Positions 10,301-18,700 of a stretch of 49,648 bases of DNA are shown piece after piece. Numbering within the stretch: the first letter of the stretch is position 1; each line of letters starts with the position of its first letter. The notes beneath the pieces are model-generated. The model was not told where the DNA came from and searched no databases. It saw only the letters and a program-made list of their open reading frames with translations. Where the stretch lies: assembly GCA_028686735.1 (NCBI GenBank), contig JAQUBO010000006.1, positions 1 to 49,648 of the forward strand, written 5' to 3'. Made by a program: the position numbers and the translations under genes. This stretch comes from Bacteroidales bacterium (GTDB lineage Bacteria > Bacteroidota > Bacteroidia > Bacteroidales > ML635J-15).

Positions 10301-11188
10301 AAGAGTGTAATTTAGATAAATTGGTCCTGCCTCCCAACTATTACTTAAATTTGCAAAAACTGCGGATACATAAGGTATGTGAAGAGCTCCAATAAAATTA
10401 GGGATAGAAAAATAGAGCTTAAAATACGAGTCGTTTGAGTTTATGGGATTAAGAAAAGAGTGAAGTTCGTTTCCATCCAAATAAGTTGTTGCTCCAGCAT
10501 TACTTGGCAAGTTTATGTCTGTGGTTGATATGCTATAAGGATCCTCATAATGAAAAGGAAAAACACCACCTACCGGCCAATTGAACATACCATCCAACAA
10601 ACTTATTCCATTAAGACTACTGACACTAACCATATCATATTCTCTTGTAGGCAGGTTAAGATCTAAAATATCAATATTTGAACAACCAAATACACACACA
10701 TTTGCTGATAAATTTAATCCCATTCCAAATTTGAGATAGAGTCTCATATTTGCATCGTAAACATCTGTTACAATATTACTTGCACCAGGAGGCGGTGTTG
10801 GTGTAAAAGATGTATTAATAATTAACTGCTCTCCTGGGTCAAATGAAAAATTTGGAGGTCTAACAATATGCATATTTGCATCATAATCAATATCTACTTG
10901 CTCTGTTCCAAAGTTTATTTGTAATCCAGCTCCAACTTGCGCCCAAGCTCCTGCACTAATACTCGCTCCAAAATCAAAACCTGCAACATTGTATATAGGA
11001 CCAAAAGTTATACTATTATTAAAACCTTCATCAAAGAAAACATGATTAATTTCAAACAGCCCACCCGTTCCGGCTTGCCAAAGATTCTGATTATTTGTTT
11101 CAAATGGTGTGTGATAATTTTCTGTTACTTGAGAATAGCTAAATATCGAAATAAAAGAAAATATCAATATGATAAATGTTTTTTTCAT
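7367..11188 (-). CDS. Large SprB-repeat adhesin with unique N-terminal region and T9SS type B tail
   Basis: The track begins at 11194 (MIMKKTF). I prefer the second Met at 11188, which puts KK directly before the hydrophobic signal core (MKKTFIILIFSFISIFSYSQ). Residues up to about 490 form a unique beta-rich region with a Cys-rich stretch (IPQICIPIYYPCPTWSNPLK). This is followed by about nine SprB repeats (DVLCYGDETG, VSCYGENTG, PVSCFGYGDG). The C terminus is a type B T9SS sorting domain (IPSSFSPNNDGINDTWVI, IFNKWGRILFES, YTGTITILR). The unique head is the likely binding or polymer-forming part and the repeats a stalk; both are inference. It begins within 10 bp of the end of the upstream small exported gene and ends 6 bp before the 812-aa paralogue, so all are co-transcribed. 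Confidence 0.9.
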   Translation of the reverse strand: MKKTFIILIFSFISIFSYSQVTENYHTPFETNNQNLWQAGTGGLFEINHVFFDEGFNNSITFGPIYNVAGFDFGASISAGAWAQVGAGLQINFGTEQVDIDYDANMHIVRPPNFSFDPGEQLIINTSFTPTPPPGASNIVTDVYDANMRLYLKFGMGLNLSANVCVFGCSNIDILDLNLPTREYDMVSVSSLNGISLLDGMFNWPVGGVFPFHYEDPYSISTTDINLPSNAGATTYLDGNELHSFLNPINSNDSYFKLYFSIPNFIGALHIPYVSAVFANLSNSWEAGPIYLNYTLLEAGFRVALFHKQHLILDPTMKGKFNFETDLDYEVINPTNGNIIAQGYGSEIDYTVGDRIKIDYPCNYDFIEVTPSFEMENTFTNHTYDSIALDFVFEMLTFNLGMNSVTVIPQICIPIYYPCPTWSNPLKFCKKTVCTPEVVFDGFDVGFGPLVDWQPNLFNIKYDWCNNNWAMQGFNSFPNQTPFRLEPRKFSVDLNVTDVLCYGDETGTATATVTNGNPPYIYEWSNGEIISTNQTTNTQTGLPAGTHWVIVRDTKNCSVFDSKVIVEPEAALAISFDVVNPNCFASNDGSIDINITGGTQPYSYNWSNSETTEDISNLDAGDFSVTVTDDNSCSLTQSFVLIKPEDILVTVSSENVSCYGENTGSIELEVYGGVEPYSYLWNTGSTASSDMNLPVGTYQITISDVNGCKKYETIDITGPANPLSKTSTLTDVLCYGDSNGSIDVTVSGGTPPYSYLWYNSDFNIINQTSSALVNVPAGTYQLIIYDALLCSDTSVFIVNQPDSLYYEFEIQDVLCKGLAQGEVTLTVSGATPPYTFEWSNGENTETISNLVAGEYFVTVTDFNNCVSVLSTFINQPAEELMVETKPTDVLCYGAATGTVSAIINGGTSPYTYLWSNNETTINITDVVAGTYTITVTDAHNCIAYSGGVVNEPELPLAIEHVVTPVSCFGYGDGAIDITMSGGTIPYSLIWDDNTYVFSTNQQSIDNIFTGIYNIRIKDANNCFIISEFAIMSPDSVTIDFVSNLVSCFNGFDGSLTPTITGGTEPYSYEWSNGDNTEELSNVSAGTYDLTVSDANDCEYSESGVVESFTEIFLTSEIIPVTCKDLDDAAINVVVEGGTGNYFFVWSNGLTVQNVDNLAPGQYTLTVSDDNKCESLYEFEIEPNYIECLNIPSSFSPNNDGINDTWVIRSIDTYSDARVQIFNKWGRILFESTGTYTPWDGTFNGNQLPSETYYYIVDLNNGDSPYTGTITILR

Positions 11189-11197
11189 AATCAAAAA

Positions 11198-11755
11198 TTA
11201 AAATTCTACTGATAGTAAACTTTGAACAATCACAGGGCGAAGCAGCATATCAAAACCTGCAGGATAATTTGCTTGTAAGAAAATCATTTGTTTTTCATCA
11301 CCTGTTACAAACATTATTCTGATTATATCAACTTTATCAACAACAAAACCATAGAAATAAAATTTTGCTTGATAACCTGCCAATGTTTTTGTTTCCTCAA
11401 AGCCCAAGAATTTTGCATTATCTACAGCACTAAAAGCAGAGTCTGCAACATTTTCATAAAATCCAATATACGGAACATCTTTATACTCAAACCCAACAAT
11501 ACTTGCGGCTGTTCCAGTATTTAAAAATCCGGAAACCTCATCTGAACTAAACTCCATGAAATGTTTTGGCGGTCTTATTGTGATATTAGTATTTTTAAAC
11601 CCTTGATACTCTTTAGATAAATCCATATCTCTGTACACAGATGCATCTGTTGTATCAACTATTACAACCGAATCTTGAACATTTTGAGAAAAAGCTATAA
11701 CACAAAAACATTGTGCGATAATAAGGATAAAGATTTTTTTCAACGAACAATTCAT
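11198..11755 (-). CDS. Small exported protein, first gene of operon A (DcrB/PsbP-like pattern)
   Basis: A 185-aa protein with a clear signal peptide (KKIFILIIAQCFCVIAFSQ). The mature part begins with a short acidic stretch. It then shows ITIRPPKHFMEFSS, GTAASIVGFEYKDVPYIGF, LGFEETKTLAGYQAKFYFYG and a final AGFDMLLRPVIVQSLLSVEF. That order of strands and helices recalls the DcrB/PsbP-like fold seen in small envelope proteins, but I recognise it by pattern only. It opens operon A, with a good Bacteroidota promoter match just upstream. It occupies the same position as the small exported protein at the head of operon B, although I see no clear sequence similarity between the two. Function is unknown. 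Confidence 0.75.
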   Translation of the reverse strand: MNCSLKKIFILIIAQCFCVIAFSQNVQDSVVIVDTTDASVYRDMDLSKEYQGFKNTNITIRPPKHFMEFSSDEVSGFLNTGTAASIVGFEYKDVPYIGFYENVADSAFSAVDNAKFLGFEETKTLAGYQAKFYFYGFVVDKVDIIRIMFVTGDEKQMIFLQANYPAGFDMLLRPVIVQSLLSVEF

Positions 11756-11777
11756 ATAAGTGACTTTTAATTATTTA

Positions 11778-11809
11778 CAAAAATACGTAAAAACGAATAA
11801 AAATTCCAA
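11778..11809 (-). promoter_or_regulatory. Candidate promoter of operon A
   Basis: On the minus strand, TATTTTTG (11785-11778) matches the Bacteroidota -7 consensus TAnnTTTG. A TTG lies 21 bp upstream at 11809-11807. The -7 box is about 23 bp before the ATG at 11755. AT-rich DNA makes chance matches common, so this is a candidate only. Confidence 0.45.
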
Positions 11810-11936
11810 TAAAGAAGAATTTTATTTTCACAAAAAACAACTAAGTTGCGATTTTATTACATATGTTATTATTTCGTAAATTAGTATTTAACTACTACAC
11901 AGTCTCTTAAAACCGAATAAAAACTTTTTATTATGA

Positions 11937-12235
11937 CTAGTCTTGATAAGTACATGACAAAAATTTAACAATATCTATTTCTGTTTGATATTTCACAATC
12001 TGCTTTTCTCGTTACTGCCACAATTTGGTTTACGACCACAATCTGGTTTTCGAGTTCGACCACAATCTGATTTTCGAGTTACTCGAAAACCAATACTTGT
12101 GAGCAAAAGAAAACATTTAACGTGCTGAATGGCAAGACTTTTAGCATTGCTTATTTTATTAATGATAAATTGTTAATAAGTGCTTAGTTTATAATTGATT
12201 AATAATTTTTGTCATGTACTAAGCTAGTCTTGATA
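11937..12235. mobile_element. Short non-coding element with terminal inverted repeats and 12-bp direct repeats
   Basis: The segment 11949-12220 begins with AGTACATGACAAAAATT and ends with its exact reverse complement (12204-12220). It is bracketed by the 12-bp direct repeat CTAGTCTTGATA at 11937-11948 and 12224-12235, with three extra bases (AAG) between the right end and the right direct repeat. Inside are two near-identical units (CCACAATCTGGTTTTCGAG and CCACAATCTGATTTTCGAG) and a TTTTCGAG/CTCGAAAA hairpin. No transposase is present. The structure fits a non-autonomous element inserted between the two adhesin operons. The length of the direct repeat is unusual and no family is assigned. Confidence 0.6.
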
Positions 12236-12620
12236 AAAACAATAAAATGAATACTCAATATTTTACCTAAATTATTTATCATGGCTGTGCAATTAAAGAA
12301 ACTTTCATTTATGAATCTATTAAATTTTATCGCCCAATATCTAGATGAGGTCTCATGAAAGACTAATGTTTTTTTACTTTCCATGTTCCAATTTTGTGGT
12401 CTTGTTTTGTGATCTTTACTGACGTTTACATTGCCTCCATTACTAATAGAAATAAAATTGAATTTCTTTGTCGGCAATGTAAAGTCAAAATTCTACTGCA
12501 AATTTAAGGCTAATCTTTAAATCAGGGAATTTCAGCCAGAATACTTGCAGAGCTATCTCAATGAATTTAGGTATAACATTGAGCAATCATTAAATAATAG
12601 TATAATTTTAAAAATGTATT
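12236..12620. other. Intergenic region without a convincing gene
   Basis: Only a 92-codon minus-strand frame (12477-12199) is present. It has no recognisable domain, its end runs into the inverted-repeat element, and its composition (many Asn, Lys, Phe, Ile) is that of AT-rich non-coding DNA. It could be a gene remnant, but nothing supports this. Confidence 0.4.
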
Positions 12621-12622
12621 TA

Positions 12623-12653
12623 CAAAAAAAGACGGGGCTTAAAGCCCCGTCTT
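12623..12653 (-). terminator. Rho-independent terminator of operon B
   Basis: The arms AAGACGGGGCTT and AAGCCCCGTCTT (12629-12653) form a 12-bp, GC-rich hairpin. On the minus strand it is followed by a run of T residues (complement of 12624-12630). It lies about 25 bp after the stop of the OmpA gene at 12678, the last gene of operon B. The plus-strand side lacks a T run, which sets the orientation. Confidence 0.9.
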
Positions 12654-12677
12654 AAAAGGAAAAAAACACTGAAAATC

Positions 12678-14702
12678 TTAATCTTCTGTACTATATATAA
12701 CAGGCTGTTCTTTACTAAAACCAGTAACTTTAAATTCTGTACGGCGATTCATCTGGTGTTCTTCGTCAGAGCATTTTACACCATTAGAACACTTATTTAC
12801 TAAAGCAGTCTCGCCATATCCTTTTGCAGTTATTCTGTTTTTATCAATGTCATGTTCGATAATATACTGAACTGCAGACTCTGCTCTCTTTTGCGAAAGT
12901 GATTTATTGTAAGAATCAGATCCTCGTGAGTCCGTATGAGAACCTAACTCGATAATAATAGAAGGATTCTCGACAAGTAAATCAACAATCTTATCTAACT
13001 CGATCGCTGCATCGGGTCTTATATCCCATTTATCGAAGTCATAATAAATATTTTCGATAACAATTGCTTTATTAATAACAATCTTTTCTAAAATTAATTG
13101 TGCGTAAACTGTATCATTCATCGTTTCACAAACGGTTTCAAAATCATAGGCCTGAGTAAAATAACCTTCTTTAATTCCATTGACAACATATTTAGCATCA
13201 CAATCCACAGTGGTCATATATAATCCAGGAGATGACTCCTCAATCGAAATTGAATTAATTTCTTCATTAATATGATAATGCACATCAACATCAGCTAAAG
13301 CTACAATGGTTTCATCGTCCATTCTTTCATAAGTATTTACAACAAGTATCAACTCTGTAGGAACAGGAGGAGGTGGAGGCGAATAAATAAAACTATAAAT
13401 ATCATCACTGCCTAAGCCTCCATAACGATTTGACGAAAAGTAGCCAATACTATCCGTTTCAAGAACATAAATTGAAAAATCGTCTTTCGGTGAATTTAAT
13501 GGATACTTTAAATTTTCGGGTTTTGACCATTTGTTTTTATTTCCTGTTGACTTAAATAAATCTAAACCGCCCATCCCTGCATGACCATCACTTGAAAAAT
13601 ACAGTATTCCGTTTCTATCAACAAAGGGAAAAACTTCTTTACCGTCAGTATTTATTTTATCACCAGCATTTTGTGGGGCTCCCCAAGAACCATCACTATT
13701 TTTTTCACTATAATAAATGTCTGTCTCACCAAAACCTCCAGGCATATCCGAAACAAAATACAATATTTTTCCATCTGGCGACAATGCTGGATGACCTGTT
13801 GAATAGAGTTCTGCATTATTATTCTCAAAAGGAGTTATTTTATCCCATTTCCCATCAATAAGTTCCGCTGAATATATCTCAAGTCTATTAGTATAAATAT
13901 CACTTTCATAATCATTAAACCAACTTGTTGGATCTGGATTAGTTGTCTTTTGAGTCTGTTTAACAGTTTTAGTTCGTGTAAAATATATTTTATTATTGTT
14001 TTCAGCAAAAACCCCTGGTCCATTATGAAATTGGTCGTTAATTTCTTTAATAAAATTGATTTCTTCAACATCAGATTGCTTCATTTTAACTTCATACAAT
14101 TTTAAATATGGATTTCCTGTCCAGCCATAAACATTATTATTTATAGGAGGCATACTTTCCGAAGTTCTATCCGACGTAATGTAAAAGTCCTCTTCAAAAG
14201 CAATTAGACCAAAATCTGATTTGTCGGAATTAAATTTCTCTTCGTTTTTGACAATAAAGTGTTCAGGTTCGTTTGTCCAGGAAATTGCTTTTTTTGAAGA
14301 TTGTATCTTTTTATCAACAATTTTACTTTCAGATGGAACTAAAGTTTTATACTTCTCATATTGAATATTTGCATCTGAGTATCGACCTTCCGATTTAAGT
14401 AAATCAGCATAAATCATAATATCTTCAGCTTTTACATCAGAAGTATTTACAAGTTTTTCCATCCACTTGACAGCAGACTTTGTATCATTAACCTGCATAT
14501 AACAATATGTTACATTCCGAATTTCTTTTGAAGTAGCCGGATGCTTTTCAAAACGCTGTTGATATGTTTCAATAGCTTTAAAATACTCATACTTTTGCAT
14601 TTGTTCTTCGGCCTTTGCATTAGACTGTGCATTTACACCATTTACTGTAAAAATAAACAGTAAAGGAAGAAACATTTTAAATATTGTATAATTTGTTTTC
14701 AT
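12678..14702 (-). CDS. TPR-PD40-OmpA family outer membrane protein
   Basis: A 674-aa exported protein (signal MKTNYTIFKMFLPLLFIFTV...NAQ). It has TPR-like helices at about 25-130 (KAEEQMQKYEYFKAIETYQQ) and PD40 beta-propeller strands at about 150-435 (GKILYFVSDMPGGFGETDIYYS). After a PPPPPVP linker near 442 comes a carboxypeptidase-regulatory-like region, then an uninterrupted OmpA domain at about 549-660 (IYYDFDKWDIRPDAA, GSHTDSRGSD, LSQKRAESAVQYI, NRRTEFKV). The OmpA domain is expected to bind peptidoglycan; the architecture resembles PorE-like T9SS components. It is the last gene of operon B, 86 bp after PorP, with a REP-like repeat in the gap and a strong terminator after it. It parallels the OmpA protein of operon A but lacks the SPOR-like insertion. 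Confidence 0.92.
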   Translation of the reverse strand: MKTNYTIFKMFLPLLFIFTVNGVNAQSNAKAEEQMQKYEYFKAIETYQQRFEKHPATSKEIRNVTYCYMQVNDTKSAVKWMEKLVNTSDVKAEDIMIYADLLKSEGRYSDANIQYEKYKTLVPSESKIVDKKIQSSKKAISWTNEPEHFIVKNEEKFNSDKSDFGLIAFEEDFYITSDRTSESMPPINNNVYGWTGNPYLKLYEVKMKQSDVEEINFIKEINDQFHNGPGVFAENNNKIYFTRTKTVKQTQKTTNPDPTSWFNDYESDIYTNRLEIYSAELIDGKWDKITPFENNNAELYSTGHPALSPDGKILYFVSDMPGGFGETDIYYSEKNSDGSWGAPQNAGDKINTDGKEVFPFVDRNGILYFSSDGHAGMGGLDLFKSTGNKNKWSKPENLKYPLNSPKDDFSIYVLETDSIGYFSSNRYGGLGSDDIYSFIYSPPPPPVPTELILVVNTYERMDDETIVALADVDVHYHINEEINSISIEESSPGLYMTTVDCDAKYVVNGIKEGYFTQAYDFETVCETMNDTVYAQLILEKIVINKAIVIENIYYDFDKWDIRPDAAIELDKIVDLLVENPSIIIELGSHTDSRGSDSYNKSLSQKRAESAVQYIIEHDIDKNRITAKGYGETALVNKCSNGVKCSDEEHQMNRRTEFKVTGFSKEQPVIYSTED

Positions 14703-14722
14703 AATTCTTTTGTTTTTGTTGC

Positions 14723-14743
14723 GGTGCCTTCGATTTCGCTCAG
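14723..14743. repeat. REP-like short repeat between PorP and OmpA genes of operon B
   Basis: Contains GGTGCCTTCGATTTCGCTCAG. Its reverse complement shares TCGAAGGCACC with the ends of the palindromic repeats near 37.3 and 41.4 kb, and GAAGGCACC with the cluster near 43 kb. It lies inside an operon, so it may affect mRNA stability between the two genes; that is inference. Confidence 0.5.
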
Positions 14744-14788
14744 TTACCCAATATTCATTTAATGAAAAATCTCTAAAATAGTAATTCG

Positions 14789-15742
14789 TTAAAAATATCT
14801 CGGTGTTTTCATCCTAGTATCGCGTTTTCTTGGTAAAGTATAATCTAGCATTATTTCATGACCAGAAAAACCACTTAAAGCAGTTAAACTATGAGTATAT
14901 GCATATCCAATTACAAGACTTGGATTTATATTCCATTCTGTCATAAACACAATAGCATCTCTTAATTTAAGACTATTATCAAGACTCTCACTAGCTAGCA
15001 AATCGGCACCAAATCTATAAGTTGCACCTAACCAGAATGTTTCTTTAAATAAGACATAAGTACTAACATCAAAATTTGTCAAAGCTTTAAAGTCTTCTCT
15101 AATAAGAAAACTAGGCTTTAACTTAATATCTTTACCAAGATCAAAAACATAACCAGCTGTAAAATAATAATGTCTTTGTTGAGCAACAGCGTAACCATCA
15201 GGAGCTTGAATTAAATCTCCCAATAAATCGGTAGAAGATAATCCTGCATAAAACCTATCTGAGTAAAGAAACAATCCAAACTTAGGGTCAATACGGAGTG
15301 AGTTTACCCTAGTTACTGGAACAGCTGCGTCGTCAATAGTTTCAGAGTTGAGTTTTGTTCCATCTAAAGTAAAATAACTAATACCTGCTGCTAAACCCAT
15401 AGAAAGTTTAAACTTATCATTCAATTTTAAAATGTAAGAGTAAGATCCATACAAAGATTGCTGGTACTGTGCTCCTATTTTATCATTAATAAATTGTAAA
15501 CCTAATCCCATAGATTCTGATAATGCTCCTTCTATACTAATCATTTGAGTTGAGGGTGCTCCGTCAAGACCTGTCCACTGCGAGGTGTAAACTGAGTTTA
15601 TACTTGTCCATTGTTTTGTTCCTGCATACGCAGGATTTATTGTCATTGGATTAAAAATGTATTGGTTAAATACAGAGCTTTGCTGAGCAAAACCCTGTAT
15701 TGTTAATAATACTAAAACCACTAATATATATTTACTTTTCAT
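14789..15742 (-). CDS. PorP/SprF family type IX secretion system membrane protein
   Basis: A 317-aa protein with signal peptide MKSKYILVVLVLLTIQGFAQ and the family start SSVFNQYIFNPMTINPAYAGT, then VYTSQWTGLDGAPSTQ. Beta-barrel strands follow (MGLGLQFINDKIG, FKLSMGLAAGISYF, FWLGATYRFGAD, VIGYAYTHSL). This is the second PorP/SprF protein in the window. It starts 29 bp after the 3375-aa giant adhesin, which suggests that it is the outer-membrane partner for exporting or anchoring that protein, as SprF is for SprB. It clearly belongs to the same family as 3965-4900, but the two are quite divergent, so this is not a recent duplication. Confidence 0.92.
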   Translation of the reverse strand: MKSKYILVVLVLLTIQGFAQQSSVFNQYIFNPMTINPAYAGTKQWTSINSVYTSQWTGLDGAPSTQMISIEGALSESMGLGLQFINDKIGAQYQQSLYGSYSYILKLNDKFKLSMGLAAGISYFTLDGTKLNSETIDDAAVPVTRVNSLRIDPKFGLFLYSDRFYAGLSSTDLLGDLIQAPDGYAVAQQRHYYFTAGYVFDLGKDIKLKPSFLIREDFKALTNFDVSTYVLFKETFWLGATYRFGADLLASESLDNSLKLRDAIVFMTEWNINPSLVIGYAYTHSLTALSGFSGHEIMLDYTLPRKRDTRMKTPRYF

Positions 15743-15771
15743 TTTGTTAATTGTTTTAAGTTAAACCTGAC

Positions 15772-18700
15772 TTATCTTAATATTGTTATGTATCCATCTA
15801 TTGTTTTCATCTCATCACACATTCTTACATTTAAAATGTAGAAATAAGTTCCTTCACTTAAATTACTACCATCCCATGTATTATTATAAGAAGACTTAGT
15901 GTAAACTTCGTTACCCCATCTGTTTAGAACAACAAGTTTGTTTTCACGGAACAGCTCAATGTTTTTAATTGTAAAGAGATCGTTTTGCCCATCATTATTT
16001 GGAGTAAACACATTATGAACTTCAGGCAGCTCAGAAATCTGCTCTGTATCTATTATTATTTCATAAGTTACTTCACAACCTTTAAGGTCTGTAACAGTAA
16101 CAGTATGAGTACCAGCATTTAATCCAGTTACTATACTCTGATTAGAGCCATCTCCCCAAATATAGTCATAAGGAGCAAACCCACCAATAACTTCAATTTC
16201 TACTTCTCCATTATTGTTTCCATTACAGTCAGCATTAGTTTTAGAAATTAGTTCAAATTCAATAGGCTCGCTTGCAATAATGTTTACTTCTGTTTCGGCG
16301 GGACAACCATGCGAATCTCTAATTGTGATTACATTGTTACCTGAAGCAAGATTGTTTAAGATACTATCATAATATACCTCATCGCCATTTACGGTAAAGA
16401 TGTAAGGAGCATCACCGCCTGAGATATCCATCTCAACAACAGCATCATTCATTCCATAACAATTATTATGATTTATAACGGTCGCTGTTGCCTCAAGTGT
16501 ATTTAAACTCTCAACTGGAACTTCAATCACAGGACTTACACAATTATTTGCATCAATAGCAACAATAAATAGTGATGTTTCATTAGTTAAGTCTGCGAAA
16601 CTACTTGTTTCGTGATAAGTTGCACCTCCATCAATTGAATAATTAAAAGGTTCTGTACCACCAGTAGCACTCAGGTTTATGCCAACAATTCCAGTTTCAC
16701 AATAAGAATTATAAGTTAAACTAAACGCTTCTGGCGAGCCTATTGTGGCTTCAACAATCTGATAACAACCGTTTTCGTCAGTTACCATTATTGTATATTC
16801 TCCTGCTGTCAGATTTTCAAACACATTTGAGATTTGAGATTCACCACCATTAAGGCTATATAAATATTCGCCAGTTCCACCAGTTGCATTAACATTTAAT
16901 GTCGCATCATCTGCACCAAAACAAGTTACCATATCATCTCCGCTTACACTTGCGTTTATTGCAGATGGATTAGTTATTGTTTGTTCTTCAGTAATTACAG
17001 AACATCCATTCTCGTCCACTACCTCAACAGTATAAACACCTGCTGAAAGGTTTTCAAAAATGTTTGATGATTGAGAAATTTCACCGTTTAAAATATAAGT
17101 ATATTCGCCAGTTCCACCAGTTGCACTAACTGTAAGTGTTGCATCGTTTGCATCAAAACAAGATACTTGTATGTCTGCACTTGCAGTTGCCTCAAGTTGT
17201 TCTGGATTAGCAATAATTACAGCGTCAGCTACTACTGAACATCCATTTTCATCAACAACTTCAACTGTATATGTATCAGCAGGTAAGCCTGTAAATATGT
17301 TTGATGATTGTGCTAAACCACCATTTAAGCTATAAGTCAAATCTCCATAAGCACCTGTAACTGTTACAGTAATTTCACCATCAGATACATCTGAACATGT
17401 AACTTGAGATGAGGCACTTATATCAATCTCTAGAGTTGAAATACTTACCAATTGCTCACATTGTGATTCATTTCCATTTACATCAATAACCGTCCATGTA
17501 ACTGTTGTTGTTTCTCCGATTGGAAATACAGCTGGTGCATCATTAGATATATCAGCGATTCCACAATTATCAGAAACAACTGGAGCTATAAGTTCAATTA
17601 CATTAGAACAACTTGAAATGTCGTCTGGACATATTATCTCAGGTATTTGATTATCTGTTACTGTTACTAATTGCTCACATGTTGCAATATTACCAGAAGC
17701 ATCTTCTACTGTCCAAGTTACTGTAGTTGTTCCGATTGGGAATACCGCTGGAGCATCATTTGTTACACTTGCAACAGTACAATTATCATCAGTTGTTGGT
17801 GTTCCTAAAACAACACCACTTGCTGTACATTCGTCAACATCTGTATTTACTGCTACATCGACTGGACAAGTTATTGTCGGTAATTCAACATCTGTTACTG
17901 TTACTAATTGCTCACATGTTGCAATATTACCAGAAGCATCTTCTACTGTCCATGTTACTGTAGTTGTTCCGATTGGGAATACCGCTGGAGCATCATTTGT
18001 TACACTTGCAACAGTACAATTATCATCGGTTGTTGGTGTTCCTAAAACAACACCACTTGCTGTACATTCGTCAACATCTGTATTTACAGCTACATCGACT
18101 GGACAAGTTATTGTCGGTAATTCAACATCTGTTACTGTTACTAATTGCTCACATGTTGCAATATTACCAGAAGCATCTTCTACTGTCCATGTTACTGTAG
18201 TTATTCCGATTGGAAATACCGCTGGAGCATCATTTGTTACACTTGCAACAGTACAATTATCATCGGTTGTTGGTGTTCCTAAAACAACACCACTTGCTGT
18301 ACATTCGTCAACATCTGTATTTACTGCTACATCGACTGGACAAGTTATTGTCGGTAATTCAACATCTGTTACTGTTACTAATTGCTCACATGTTGCAATA
18401 TTACCAGAAGCATCTTCTACTGTCCATGTTACTGTAGTTGTTCCGATTGGAAATACCGCTGGAGCATCATTTGTTACACTTGCAACAGTACAATTATCAT
18501 CAGTTGTTGGTGTTCCTAAAACAACACCACTTGCTGTACATTCGTCTGCATCAGTATTTACAGAAACATCTGTAGGACAAGTTATTGTTGGTAATTCAAC
18601 ATCTGTAACAACAACAAGTTGATTACAAGTTGCGAAGTTTCCACTATAATCAGTAACAGTCCAAGTAATAGTTGTTGTACCCAAAGGATATGGGTCGGAT

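Noticed and set aside
12199-12477. 92-codon minus-strand ORF
   Set aside because: No recognisable domain, low-complexity composition, and its end is formed by the inverted-repeat element.
17727-18437. Series of plus-strand ORFs of 75-78 aa
   Set aside because: They are antisense shadows of the 237-bp HYR repeats; the Leu/His-rich repeated translation is an artefact.
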